Positions 48,722-56,976 of a DNA stretch of 64,000 nt are shown here, one piece after another. The position numbers and the translations under genes are program-made. The first letter of the stretch is position 1. Each line of letters opens with the position of its first letter. Origin of the DNA: Stutzerimonas frequens (GTDB taxonomy: Bacteria > Pseudomonadota > Gammaproteobacteria > Pseudomonadales > Pseudomonadaceae); NCBI RefSeq assembly GCF_024448335.1, contig NZ_JAMOHM010000007.1:1-64000 (forward strand), written 5' to 3'. The notes under the pieces are model-generated. The model made no database searches. It was not told the origin of the DNA and was given only the letters and a program-made list of their open reading frames with translations.

Positions 48722-49477
48722 TCAGTAAATGCTGAACGGGAAATACTTGTCGTTGATCTGCTTGTAGGTGCCGTCAGCGATGATCTCGGCCAGCGCCTTG
48801 TTCAGCTTCTCACGCAGCTCGTCGTTGCCCTTGCGCACGGCGATGGCGATCTTGTCGTCATCGAACACCGGCTCGCCCTTGAACTCGAAGTCCTTGCCGG
48901 CATCGCTCTTGAGCCATTCCCACTGCACGAAGGTGTCGGCCAGGATGCCGTCGACGCGGCCGGAGGCCAGGTCCAGGTAGGCGTTCTCCTGAGTGTCATA
49001 GAGCTTGATATCGACTACGCCGTCCAGGTTGTCTTCCAGCCAGGTGCCAGCGATGGTTGCGCGCTGCGCGCCGATGACCTTGCCGTCCAGATAGTCCTTG
49101 TCGGTCTTGAACTCGACGCTCTTCGGCGCCACGAACTGCAGCTTGTTGGTGTAGTAGTGATCGGTGAAATCGACGGCGTTCTTGCGCTCTTCGGTCACCG
49201 ACATCGAGGCGGCGAGGAAATCGAACTTGCCGGCATTCAGGGCCGGGATGATGCCGTCCCAGTCGGAGGTGACCACTTCGCATTCGGTTTTCATCTTGGC
49301 GCAGAGGGCGTGGGCGATGTCGAGGTCGAAGCCGACCACCTTGCCGCTGGCATCGATCAGGTTGAAGGGCGGGTAGGCGCCTTCGGTACCAATCCGTAGT
49401 TTTTCCGCGGCGAATGCCTGGGTGCCGATGATCAGCGAGGCAGCAGCGGTCAGCAGGATCTTTTTATAGCTCTTCAT
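48722..49477 (-). CDS. polar amino-acid-binding periplasmic protein (HisJ/ArgT-like)
   Basis: 251-aa binding protein with a signal peptide (MKSYKKILLTAAASLIIGTQAFAAE). The ATG at 49477 is preferred because GGAG lies 9 nt ahead; an ATG five codons upstream overlaps the ATPase stop. The opening LRIGTEGAYPPFNLIDASGKVVGFDLDIA is typical of lysine/arginine/ornithine/histidine binders. The exact ligand cannot be fixed from sequence. Confidence 0.92.
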   Translation of the reverse strand: MKSYKKILLTAAASLIIGTQAFAAEKLRIGTEGAYPPFNLIDASGKVVGFDLDIAHALCAKMKTECEVVTSDWDGIIPALNAGKFDFLAASMSVTEERKNAVDFTDHYYTNKLQFVAPKSVEFKTDKDYLDGKVIGAQRATIAGTWLEDNLDGVVDIKLYDTQENAYLDLASGRVDGILADTFVQWEWLKSDAGKDFEFKGEPVFDDDKIAIAVRKGNDELREKLNKALAEIIADGTYKQINDKYFPFSIY

Positions 49478-49491
49478 GCGGTGTTGCTCCA

Positions 49492-50265
49492 TTAGCGATG
49501 GCTGGACATGAATTGTTTACAGCGCGCCGATTGAGGGTTGTCAAATACCTGCTCGGGCGTCCCCTGCTCCTCGACCAGGCCCTGGTGGAGGAACACCACT
49601 TCGCTGGAAACCTGCTTGGCGAAATTCATTTCGTGGGTGACGAGCAGCATAGTCCGGCCTTCCTCGGCGAGCGACCGGATCACTGCAAGCACTTCTTGTA
49701 CCATTTCCGGATCGAGCGCCGAGGTGGGTTCGTCGAACAGGATTACCTTGGGCTGCATCGCCAGCGTGCGAGCGATCGCCGCGCGCTGCTGCTGACCGCC
49801 GGAAAGCTGGTTGGGGTAGACGTGGCGTTTGTCGGCGATGCCGACCTTGGCCAGCAGCGCCTCGGCCACCTCGGTGGCTTCGGCCTTGCTCTGGCCGAGC
49901 ACGCGGCGCGGTGCCTCGATGATGTTGTCGAGGATGGTCATGTGCGGCCAGAGGTTGAAGTTCTGGAACACGAAGCCCAGCTCGCTGCGAACCCGGTTGA
50001 GCTGCTTGCCGTCAGCGGCAATCAGATCACCCTGCTTGTCGCGCTTGAGCTTGAGCTGCTCGCCGGCCACCAGGATTTCACCCTCATTGGGGTTTTCCAA
50101 GAGGTTGATGCAGCGCAGGAAGGTTGACTTGCCGGAGCCTGAAGAGCCGAGGATGGAAATCACATCGCCATCGCGGGCGGTCAGCGAAATGCCTTTGAGA
50201 ACTTCCAGATCGCCGTAGCGCTTGTGCAGGTTGCGGATTTCCAGTGCAGGGATGGCCTCGGCCAT
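49492..50265 (-). CDS. polar amino-acid ABC transporter ATPase (HisP-like)
   Basis: 257-aa ATPase and first gene of the operon. Walker [10 protein letters not shown], signature [10 protein letters not shown] and Walker [13 protein letters not shown] are intact. The segment [21 protein letters not shown] is typical of HisP. It energises uptake by the two permeases encoded downstream. Confidence 0.93.
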   Translation of the reverse strand: MAEAIPALEIRNLHKRYGDLEVLKGISLTARDGDVISILGSSGSGKSTFLRCINLLENPNEGEILVAGEQLKLKRDKQGDLIAADGKQLNRVRSELGFVFQNFNLWPHMTILDNIIEAPRRVLGQSKAEATEVAEALLAKVGIADKRHVYPNQLSGGQQQRAAIARTLAMQPKVILFDEPTSALDPEMVQEVLAVIRSLAEEGRTMLLVTHEMNFAKQVSSEVVFLHQGLVEEQGTPEQVFDNPQSARCKQFMSSHR

Positions 50266-50410
50266 GAGGGGTCCTCTTACAGACCGGCGAAGGCCGCCAT
50301 GGTCTAGATATCTGATGGTGCGCTCCGCGCGAGCTGCTCGCCGTCCTGGCGAGGCGCAAACCTAGCATGCGATGCGGCATGCGCCAAGCGCGATGCGGCG
50401 TTGAGCGTTG

Positions 50411-50424
50411 TGACCGATCGGTCA
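50411..50424. promoter_or_regulatory. 14-bp perfect palindrome, TetR-operator-like
   Basis: TGACCGATCGGTCA is fully palindromic and has the form typical of TetR-family operators. It lies 146 bp upstream of the HisP-like gene and about 130 bp past the BCCT transporter stop. No regulator is encoded next to it. Confidence 0.45.
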
Positions 50425-50554
50425 TGTTTCGCTGGCCACCGATGCGCCCCTATCTATATAGATGAAATCGGCGCTGCACGCGCAGGCGCACTCCGACGCC
50501 TTGCGCGAACGGCAGGCTCGGCCCGCTTCCGTGCGGCCCGAGGCGGCCTCGCTC

Positions 50555-52612
50555 TCAACTCGCTTCCGGCTTGGGTGCGTCCTGATCGTCGGAGAGCATT
50601 TCGTCGTGTTCGGCCATCTTCCACGGCAAGCTCCCCGGCGAGATGTGCAGGAAATGCAGGTACTTCTCGAACTGATCGAGTATGTCGCTGATGATGTCCG
50701 CCTGGTCGTATCCGTAGACGTCGTAGTGCTGGCCGCCGCGGCGCAGGAACACTTCGGCGCGGTAATACTGCTCGTCCGCCTCCGGCCCCTCGGTCAGGGC
50801 GAACGCCGGCATGGCGTAACCGACCGCACGGATCTCGTAGATGAAGTCCACCTGGTCATCCTTGATGACCTCCAGGTAGAGCCGCGAATGGGCTTCATCG
50901 GTGTGCACTTCGGCTGCCCAGTCCTGGCCACTGAGTTCCCGCTGCACCCGGCGCATGGCCTTGAGCACCGTGGTGTTCATGAAGCCGTCGACCTCCTCCC
51001 GGTTGGGAAAGCTGACCAAACCGGCCAGGCGCTTCTTCCACAGCCCAGGGCCGGCGTTGCTCGCCAGTCGACTGCTCTGCATATGGCTTTGCAGACTGGT
51101 TTCGTGGTGGCCTTCGATCACCAGTGCGCGCCACATGCCCAGCGCGGCGATCATCATGATGATCGCGAAGGGCAGCGCGCTGGCGATGGTCATGGTCTGC
51201 AGCGCACTGAGGCCGCCGGCCAGCAGCAGGGTGGATGCGACTACGCCCTCGATGCTGGCCCAGAACACCCGTTGCCATACCGGCGTGTGTAGCGCGCCGC
51301 CTGCGGCCAGCGAGTCGATGACAAGGGAGCCGGAATCCGACGAGGTGACGAAGAAGGTGATGATAAGCACAACCGCCAGGAACGAGGCGATGGACGTCAT
51401 CGGCAGCAGTTCGAACAGTTTGAACAGCGCGATGGCGTTGTCCGCCTGCACATCGCCGATCAGCGAGGTGTAGCCCTCGACCATGATCATGTGCAGTGCG
51501 GTATCACCGAACACCGAGAACCAGAGAAAGGTGAAGATGGTCGGCACGAACATCACGCCGAAGACGAACTGGCGGATGGTCCGACCACGGCTGATCTTGG
51601 CGATGAACAGCCCGACGAACGGCGACCAGGCGATGGTCCAACCGAAGATGAACAGGGTCCAGTTGCCGATCCAGTCGCTGCGGCTGTAGGCCTGCAGGTT
51701 GAAGGTGCGCTCGATGATGTTGTTCAGGTAGCTGCCGGTGTTCTGCAGGAAGGTTTCGAGAATGAAGATGCTCGGGCCGGCCAGAAACACGAAGAGCATC
51801 AGACCGATCGCCAGGATCATGTTCAGCAGCGACAGGTTCTTCACACCCTTGTCCAGCCCGGCAACCACCGAACAGATCGCCATTGCGGTAATGATCGCGA
51901 TGGCGATGATCTGCACGTTGATGCTGATCGGTATCGACGGCCAGAGGTAGTTGATGCCCGCGTTGATCTGGGTAACGGACAGGCCCAGGGTGGTGGCGAT
52001 ACCGAACAGCGTGCCGAGAATCGCGAAGACATCCACCACATGGCCGATCGGCCCGTGGATGCGCTCGCCGATGATCGGGTACAGCGCCGAGCGCATCGAC
52101 AGCGGCAGGCCGTGGCGGAACGAGAAGTACGCCAGTACCAGACCGGTCAGGCCGTAGATGGCCCAGATATGAAAGCCCCAGTGGAAGAAGGCGATCTGCA
52201 TGGCCTGCTTGGCCGCGTCGACCGTCTCCGCGGCTCCGGCGGGCGGCGAGGCGTAGTGCAGTACGGGTTCGGCCACGCCGAAGAACAACAGGGCGATGCC
52301 GTAGCCGGCGGAGAAGAGCATCGCGAACCAGGCCGGGAAGCTGTACTGCGGCTCGGCGTGATCCGGACCCAGCTTGATGTTGCCCCAGGGTGTCATGGCG
52401 ATGCCGACGATGAACACCAGGAAAAAGGCCACCGAGAGCATGTAGAACCAGCCGAAATTGGCAGTGATGAAGGCCAGCGTCGAGCTGAACACCTCACCGG
52501 CCAGGTCCGGATTGCTGATCGTACCGATCACCAGCAGGAGCGTGACGACCACGGCTGGGATGAACACGGGGAAGAGAATGATGGCCTTGGGCAATTTCCT
52601 GGCGGCATCCAT
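50555..52612 (-). CDS. betT: BCCT-family choline/betaine transporter (BetT-like)
   Basis: 685-aa secondary transporter with about 12 membrane segments and the BCCT signature WTIAWSPFVGLFIAKISRGR. The cytoplasmic C-terminal domain of about 170 residues, as in osmosensing BetT proteins, ends in an acidic tail (MAEHDEMLSDDQDAPKPEAS). It imports choline, or possibly another quaternary amine, for osmoprotection or catabolism. No betABI genes are in the window. Confidence 0.85.
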   Translation of the reverse strand: MDAARKLPKAIILFPVFIPAVVVTLLLVIGTISNPDLAGEVFSSTLAFITANFGWFYMLSVAFFLVFIVGIAMTPWGNIKLGPDHAEPQYSFPAWFAMLFSAGYGIALLFFGVAEPVLHYASPPAGAAETVDAAKQAMQIAFFHWGFHIWAIYGLTGLVLAYFSFRHGLPLSMRSALYPIIGERIHGPIGHVVDVFAILGTLFGIATTLGLSVTQINAGINYLWPSIPISINVQIIAIAIITAMAICSVVAGLDKGVKNLSLLNMILAIGLMLFVFLAGPSIFILETFLQNTGSYLNNIIERTFNLQAYSRSDWIGNWTLFIFGWTIAWSPFVGLFIAKISRGRTIRQFVFGVMFVPTIFTFLWFSVFGDTALHMIMVEGYTSLIGDVQADNAIALFKLFELLPMTSIASFLAVVLIITFFVTSSDSGSLVIDSLAAGGALHTPVWQRVFWASIEGVVASTLLLAGGLSALQTMTIASALPFAIIMMIAALGMWRALVIEGHHETSLQSHMQSSRLASNAGPGLWKKRLAGLVSFPNREEVDGFMNTTVLKAMRRVQRELSGQDWAAEVHTDEAHSRLYLEVIKDDQVDFIYEIRAVGYAMPAFALTEGPEADEQYYRAEVFLRRGGQHYDVYGYDQADIISDILDQFEKYLHFLHISPGSLPWKMAEHDEMLSDDQDAPKPEAS

Positions 52613-52765
52613 GGGCGGTCAGCCTCCGTTATGAGCGGGTGATGAGCGGGATGTATGCGGCGAGACTTCGGATTTGCCCGAACGCTGCCTTCTGGTAGAC
52701 GGCTCGAAGCGCCGAATGATTCAGCAAAATGTGAGGAAGGATTCTGCTCCGGTGTAGCGAAGCGT

Positions 52766-53530
52766 CTAGAAAGCCGGCTCCAGCCCGTGATGGCGCAGAA
52801 TCGTGGCGATGCTCCCCTCGTCGATCAGCACCTCCAGCGCATCGTTGAAGCGGGCAAACTCGGCTTCGCTGACCGCCGCTCGAGACAGCCCGATAGCGTA
52901 GGAGACGGCCTGCAGCTCGCCGGCTTCGTGGATGTCGAGCAGCCTTTCCTGGTCGATCAGGTGCCAGGCGACGTCCTGATTGACCACTGCGACGCCCTGT
53001 TCGCCGAACCTGCCGGCTTCCAGCATGCGCAGCAGCCGCCGATTGTCGGCCTTCAGGATCAGTGTCACGTCGCTGACCTCGGCCAGGTGCTGGCCGAGCA
53101 CGAACGAGGTACCTGACGGCCCGTAGACGGCGACGCTGCGCCCGGCCAGGTCCTGCGGGCGGTGGAAAACGAAGCGGCTGCTCGAGCGGGCATAGACGCC
53201 ATAGCGTGAGGTGACCAGCATGCGGGTGAGGTGAAAGGCGCGCTCGCGCTCCGGCGAGCGAATCACGGTGAATATACCGTCCACCTCGCCCATTTCGGCC
53301 AGCGCCAGTGCACGGCGCCACGGCAGCAGCTGCACCGGGCAGTCGACTCCCATCCGCGCACAGACGGCTTCGACGATCTCGACGAAAGGCCCGGCCGCAC
53401 GGTCTGCGGTCGCTGTGGCTGATGCATAGGTGAACGGCGGAAAATCCTCGGTAACGAAGCGCAGCTCATCGGCCTGGCAATTGCCCATGAGTGTCAGGCC
53501 GGCGACTATCGCAATCCATCGAGTGGGCAT
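52766..53530 (-). CDS. periplasmic solute-binding protein (SBP_bac_3), paralog 1
   Basis: 254-aa family 3 binding protein with a signal peptide (MPTRWIAIVAGLTLMGNCQADE) starting after TGGAG. The mature protein opens RFVTEDFPPFTY and contains RMLVTSRYGVYARSSSRFVF and VYGPSGTSFVL. It is closely similar along its length to the protein at 54318-55097. No permease or ATPase is nearby, so it may serve a distant transporter or act as a sensor partner. Confidence 0.85.
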   Translation of the reverse strand: MPTRWIAIVAGLTLMGNCQADELRFVTEDFPPFTYASATATADRAAGPFVEIVEAVCARMGVDCPVQLLPWRRALALAEMGEVDGIFTVIRSPERERAFHLTRMLVTSRYGVYARSSSRFVFHRPQDLAGRSVAVYGPSGTSFVLGQHLAEVSDVTLILKADNRRLLRMLEAGRFGEQGVAVVNQDVAWHLIDQERLLDIHEAGELQAVSYAIGLSRAAVSEAEFARFNDALEVLIDEGSIATILRHHGLEPAF

Positions 53531-53679
53531 GCTGCAAGCTCCAGGCGATCGGCAGAGCGGCAATACGCTCCACGCCCTTGCAGGCTAGCTTGTCGCCGTC
53601 CTCGGCGCGACCCCGAATCAGGGCAGTCAGCTCAGGTCTGGCGCCCGGCTAGTGACGTCGACCGATGAGCGTGCCCCAG

Positions 53680-54171
53680 CTAGCGGCTCTTGCGCATCTG
53701 CTCGCGCCATTCCCATGGTGGTTGCTGTTCGGTCTTGTGCAACGACCACAGGCCACGCCGGAACTCTCGGGCGACAGCCTCCAGGTCGAGCAGCCTGCGG
53801 TCGTCCAGGCGAGCGCGATACGCCCAGGCGGCGCCCGCCCTGACCATTTCCGAATTGACGTCGATATTGCCAACGCCGACTCGCGCCAGGGTCCGCCCAA
53901 GGCCATCGCGGCCCTTGACCTCGAGCGTCACGTTCTTGCCGAAGATATGGTCGGAGAGCGCTTGCCGGGCCTGGCTGCCGTAGGGTTGCTTGAGTTCCGG
54001 GGCATCGATCTCCGCCAGCCGAACCCGGAGCCGTTCGCCCACGTTGGTCCGGCAGCTGAACGTGTTGCCGTCGGCGATGCCGATCACCCGGCAATCGAAC
54101 GACTCGGCAGAGGCAGGCATGGCAGTGGCGAGCAGGGCGGCAAGCAGGTAGCGCAGCATGAGGGCGTCCAT
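53680..54171 (-). CDS. secreted thermonuclease-like (SNase) protein
   Basis: 163-aa SNase-fold protein with a signal peptide (MLRYLLAALLATAMPASAES). The family segments RVRLAEIDAPELKQPYG and GRDGLGRTLARV carry the arginine and glutamate positions expected of the nuclease site, and the C-terminal FRRGLWSLH is typical. It probably cleaves nucleic acid in the periplasm or outside the cell. The start may be 54171 or 54159. It is set between two paralogous binding-protein genes. Confidence 0.85.
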   Translation of the reverse strand: MDALMLRYLLAALLATAMPASAESFDCRVIGIADGNTFSCRTNVGERLRVRLAEIDAPELKQPYGSQARQALSDHIFGKNVTLEVKGRDGLGRTLARVGVGNIDVNSEMVRAGAAWAYRARLDDRRLLDLEAVAREFRRGLWSLHKTEQQPPWEWREQMRKSR

Positions 54172-54317
54172 GCGGTTCGGGCGGGCGAGGGTAACAGGCT
54201 GGTCGCTGCGCTAATCGGCGCCAGGTCTCAGATGATCCGTCTGCGTTGTCGAAATGGCGGCCGGTCACGCATGGCGAGAAATGCGCCGAGCCGCCGCTTG
54301 CCGGGCGTGCGCAACGC

Positions 54318-55097
54318 TCAGAAGGCGGCTTCGAGTTGGTGCCGGTGCAGGATCCTCGGCACCGTGCCATCGGCTATCGCCGCGTCCAGCGCTTGCTCGA
54401 ACGCCTCGAACTGTGCCTCGCTCACCGTCTTGCGCGAGAGGCCGATGCCATAGCGGATCGGACCCATCTCGCCGGCCTCACGCACTCCGGCGAGGCGCTC
54501 TTGTTCGATCAGGTGCCAGGCGACATCCTGATTGAGCACTGCCAGGCCGTCCACGCCGAAGCGTCCGGACTGCAGCATGCGTAAGAGTCGTCGGTTGTCG
54601 GTAGTCAGGTGTAGGCGTACGTCTGGCACCGACTTGAGGCGCTCGGACAGCACATAGGAGGTGCCGGACGGACCATAGACGCCAACCAGTCGTCCTGCCA
54701 TATCGCTTGGCTGGTTGAAGACGAAGCTGCTCTCGGTCTGGGCGAAAACACTGTAGCGAGAAGTGACCAGCATCCGGCTGATGTGGAACATCTGCTCGCG
54801 TTGCGGTGAAGGTGTGAGCGTGAATATTCCGTCCACCTGCCCGTGCTCGGCCAGGCGGAATGCGCGCTGCCAGGGGTACAGGGTGATCGTGCAGTGGTGC
54901 TGCAGGCGTGCGCAGATCGTATGTACCACCTCCACGAACGGGCCGGCTGCGCCAACACCTGTGGTTTCGCTGGCCGGGGCGTCAGCCGGGTAGGTGAACG
55001 GCGGGAAGTCCTCGGTCACGAAACGCCACTGCGCCGCGCCGGCCGGGCCGGCGTTCGACAATAGCAATATCAGCAGAATCGAGAGAATCCTGTGCAC
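54318..55097 (-). CDS. periplasmic solute-binding protein (SBP_bac_3), paralog 2
   Basis: 259-aa binding protein. A GTG at 55097 is taken as the start because AAGGAG lies 7 nt ahead; it opens a clean signal peptide (VHRILSILLILLLSNAGPAGAAQ). The mature part shares RFVTEDFPPFTY, RMLVTSRYSVFA, VYGPSGTSYVL and DNRRLLRML with the paralog at 52766-53530, indicating duplication. Substrate unknown. Confidence 0.85.
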   Translation of the reverse strand: MHRILSILLILLLSNAGPAGAAQWRFVTEDFPPFTYPADAPASETTGVGAAGPFVEVVHTICARLQHHCTITLYPWQRAFRLAEHGQVDGIFTLTPSPQREQMFHISRMLVTSRYSVFAQTESSFVFNQPSDMAGRLVGVYGPSGTSYVLSERLKSVPDVRLHLTTDNRRLLRMLQSGRFGVDGLAVLNQDVAWHLIEQERLAGVREAGEMGPIRYGIGLSRKTVSEAQFEAFEQALDAAIADGTVPRILHRHQLEAAF

Positions 55098-55421
55098 CGT
55101 CCGGCTCCTTGCGCTGTGCAGCATCCCTTGGCAGTTCGACGCGGCCAGGCAACATCCCGCTCAGGCCCGCCCGGTTAACACCAGCCTAGCGCAGCATGAA
55201 GTCGGAGCAATGAAGGGAATGAAGGACTGCTGGCCCTGCGCAGCTTGCCTGCGGCTATGTCCTCGTGCTGCGGCGTAGGTGCCGTTCGGTATCGGAGCTT
55301 CAGTCAGCGGGTGGCTTGGGGGAGATCACAGGATGCAGCCGATGCTGGGCGGGTGCTTCCGTGTGATCCCGTCAAGGCCGTTCCGGCGAGCGTCGCGCGC
55401 CGCCGGCAAAAATCACAGGCA
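55098..55421. other. intergenic region without a recognisable gene
   Basis: About 320 bp between the leftward binding-protein gene and the tRNA terminator. It should contain the binding-protein promoter, but no clear -35/-10 pair could be assigned. No coding signal or repeat stands out. Confidence 0.4.
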
Positions 55422-55460
55422 ATAAAAAACCCCAAGGAAATTAATTTCGCTTGGGGTTTC
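55422..55460 (-). terminator. rho-independent terminator of tRNA-Phe
   Basis: On the minus strand, AAACCCCAAG and CTTGGGGTTT form a strong stem around an A+T-rich loop and run directly into a T-tract (TTTTTTATT). It lies 10 nt past the tRNA 3' end. Confidence 0.9.
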
Positions 55461-55470
55461 TCAGTATTAG

Positions 55471-55546
55471 TGGTGCCCAGGGACGGAATCGAACCGCCGA
55501 CACGGGGATTTTCAATCCCCTGCTCTACCGACTGAGCTACCTGGGC
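55471..55546 (-). tRNA. tRNA-Phe (anticodon GAA)
   Basis: 76-nt gene that folds into a full cloverleaf: acceptor stem GCCCAGG/CCTGGGC, D-arm GCTC...GAGC, anticodon stem GGGGA/TCCCC with loop TTGAAAA (anticodon GAA), T-arm with TTCGATT, and encoded CCA. A strong promoter and terminator flank it. No integrated element is seen next to it. Confidence 0.97.
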
Positions 55547-55557
55547 AACGGGGCGCT

Positions 55558-55586
55558 ATTAGACGGATTTGGCATTTGCCTGTCAA
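55558..55586 (-). promoter_or_regulatory. sigma-70 promoter of tRNA-Phe
   Basis: On the minus strand: perfect -35 box TTGACA, a 17-bp spacer, then -10 box TCTAAT (5 of 6 to consensus). A GC-rich discriminator (GCGCCCC) follows, as in stable RNA promoters under stringent control. Transcription would start a few bases before the tRNA 5' end. Confidence 0.8.
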
Positions 55587-55591
55587 GCACG

Positions 55592-55616
55592 GTCCGGAAA
55601 AATATTAAATCCGGAC
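55592..55616 (-). terminator. possible hairpin after yggX
   Basis: GTCCGG and CCGGAC form a 6-bp stem around an A+T-rich 13-nt loop, between the yggX stop and the tRNA-Phe promoter. No clear U-run follows, so it is a weak terminator candidate. Confidence 0.35.
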
Positions 55617-55639
55617 GGGCGCTTAGCGCAGCCGACCGA

Positions 55640-55912
55640 TCATTCACTGGGCGGCACGTAGCCTTCGGCCTTGGCGTAGTCCTCGCCGGAGAAGAACTTG
55701 TCCATCTCGCCCTGAAGGAACTTGCGGTCCTCGGCGTTCATCATGTTCAGCCGGCGCTCGTTGATCAGCATGGTCTGGTGCTTCTGCCAGTCGTCCCAGG
55801 CCTGCTTGGAGATGTTGTTGTAGATGTCCTCGCCTTTCTGGCCTGGAAACGGCGGACGGTCGAGGCCGGGGAGTTCTTCGTTGTACTTGCGGCAGTTCAC
55901 GGTGCGGGTCAT
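55640..55912 (-). CDS. yggX: YggX, Fe(II)-trafficking / oxidative-stress protein
   Basis: 90-aa YggX-family protein. The conserved cysteine (Cys7 in [10 protein letters not shown]) and the [18 protein letters not shown] and [10 protein letters not shown] segments are present. YggX protects iron-sulfur enzymes and supports MutY, a 4Fe-4S protein encoded just upstream with ATGA overlap. Confidence 0.95.
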   Translation of the reverse strand: MTRTVNCRKYNEELPGLDRPPFPGQKGEDIYNNISKQAWDDWQKHQTMLINERRLNMMNAEDRKFLQGEMDKFFSGEDYAKAEGYVPPSE

Positions 55913-56976
55913 GAGGTCTCTCCTGCATTCAATTCAGCGGCGGCGCGCTTGAGCAGTGTCTTTACCGGCGCGGCAAGGCCGAGGCGCGGCGGGGTGGCGA
56001 GGTTATACCAGAGCCAGTCCGCCTCGGCCACGGCGTCGGGCGCGGACTTGACCCTGATCAGCCAGGGCTCGATGGCCAGCTGAAAATGGCTGAAGGTGTG
56101 GGTCAGGCCTGGCAGCTCGCGGCGCTCCTCGAGCTGCAACGCATGCCGCTCGGCCAAAGGGTCAAGAGCGGCGAGGTCGTCCAGCTCCGGCAGACTCCAG
56201 AGCCCGCCCCACAGGCCCGTCGACGGGCGGCGGTAGAGCAGGATGGCGCCGTCGCGATTGGCCAGCAGCGGCATCAGCGTGCGTTTCTGCGGCAGCGCCT
56301 TGCGTGGCTTGGGCACCGGGAAGTCGGTTTCGCGCCCGAGCAGATGGGCGCGGCATCCGGCCCTGAGCGGGCAGAGCAGGCAGCTCGGGCGGCTGCGGGT
56401 GCACAGCGTGGCGCCGAGATCCATCATCGCCTGGGTGTAATGGTTGACGCGCTGCTGCGGGGTGAAGCGCTCGGCCACCTCCCACAGCTGGCGGGCCACC
56501 TTCGGCTCTCCGGGATAGCCATCCTGCGCAACGTAGCGGGCCAGCACGCGCTTGACGTTGCCGTCGAGAATCGGCGCGCGCAGGCCCATGCTGATACTGG
56601 CGATGGCGCCGGCGGTGGATCGGCCTATCCCGGGAAGCTCGGCGAGTTTGTCGACATCCGCCGGAAACATGCCGCCGTATTCGGTCACGACGTACTTGGC
56701 GGTCTTGTGCAGGTTGCGCGCGCGACTGTAGTAGCCGAGGCCGGTCCACAGGTGCAGCACTTCATCTTCCTCGGCCGCGGCGAGCGCCTCGACTGTGGGC
56801 AGTGCGTCCATGAAACGGTCGAAGTAGCCGAGCACGGTGCTGACCTGGGTCTGCTGCAGCATGATCTCCGACACCCACACCCGGTACGGCGTGATGTTCT
56901 GCTGCCAGGGCAGATCCTTGCGGCCGTGGCGGTCGAACCAGTCGAGGACCGCCGCGCCGAACTGCTCCGGACTCAT
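55909..56976 (-). CDS. mutY: MutY, adenine DNA glycosylase
   Basis: 355-aa base-excision repair enzyme that removes adenine opposite 8-oxoguanine. It shows the HhH-GPD motif [14 protein letters not shown] with catalytic Asp in [14 protein letters not shown], a 4Fe-4S cluster pattern Cys-X6-Cys-X2-Cys-X5-Cys ([17 protein letters not shown]), and a C-terminal NUDIX-like domain. The start at 56976 overlaps the asmA stop (ATGA). Confidence 0.96.
   Translation of the reverse strand: MSPEQFGAAVLDWFDRHGRKDLPWQQNITPYRVWVSEIMLQQTQVSTVLGYFDRFMDALPTVEALAAAEEDEVLHLWTGLGYYSRARNLHKTAKYVVTEYGGMFPADVDKLAELPGIGRSTAGAIASISMGLRAPILDGNVKRVLARYVAQDGYPGEPKVARQLWEVAERFTPQQRVNHYTQAMMDLGATLCTRSRPSCLLCPLRAGCRAHLLGRETDFPVPKPRKALPQKRTLMPLLANRDGAILLYRRPSTGLWGGLWSLPELDDLAALDPLAERHALQLEERRELPGLTHTFSHFQLAIEPWLIRVKSAPDAVAEADWLWYNLATPPRLGLAAPVKTLLKRAAAELNAGETS

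Noticed and set aside
55471..55546. tRNA-Phe as an integration site for a mobile element
   Set aside because: No integrase, no repeated tRNA 3' end and no cargo; the terminator and ordinary chromosomal genes lie on both sides.
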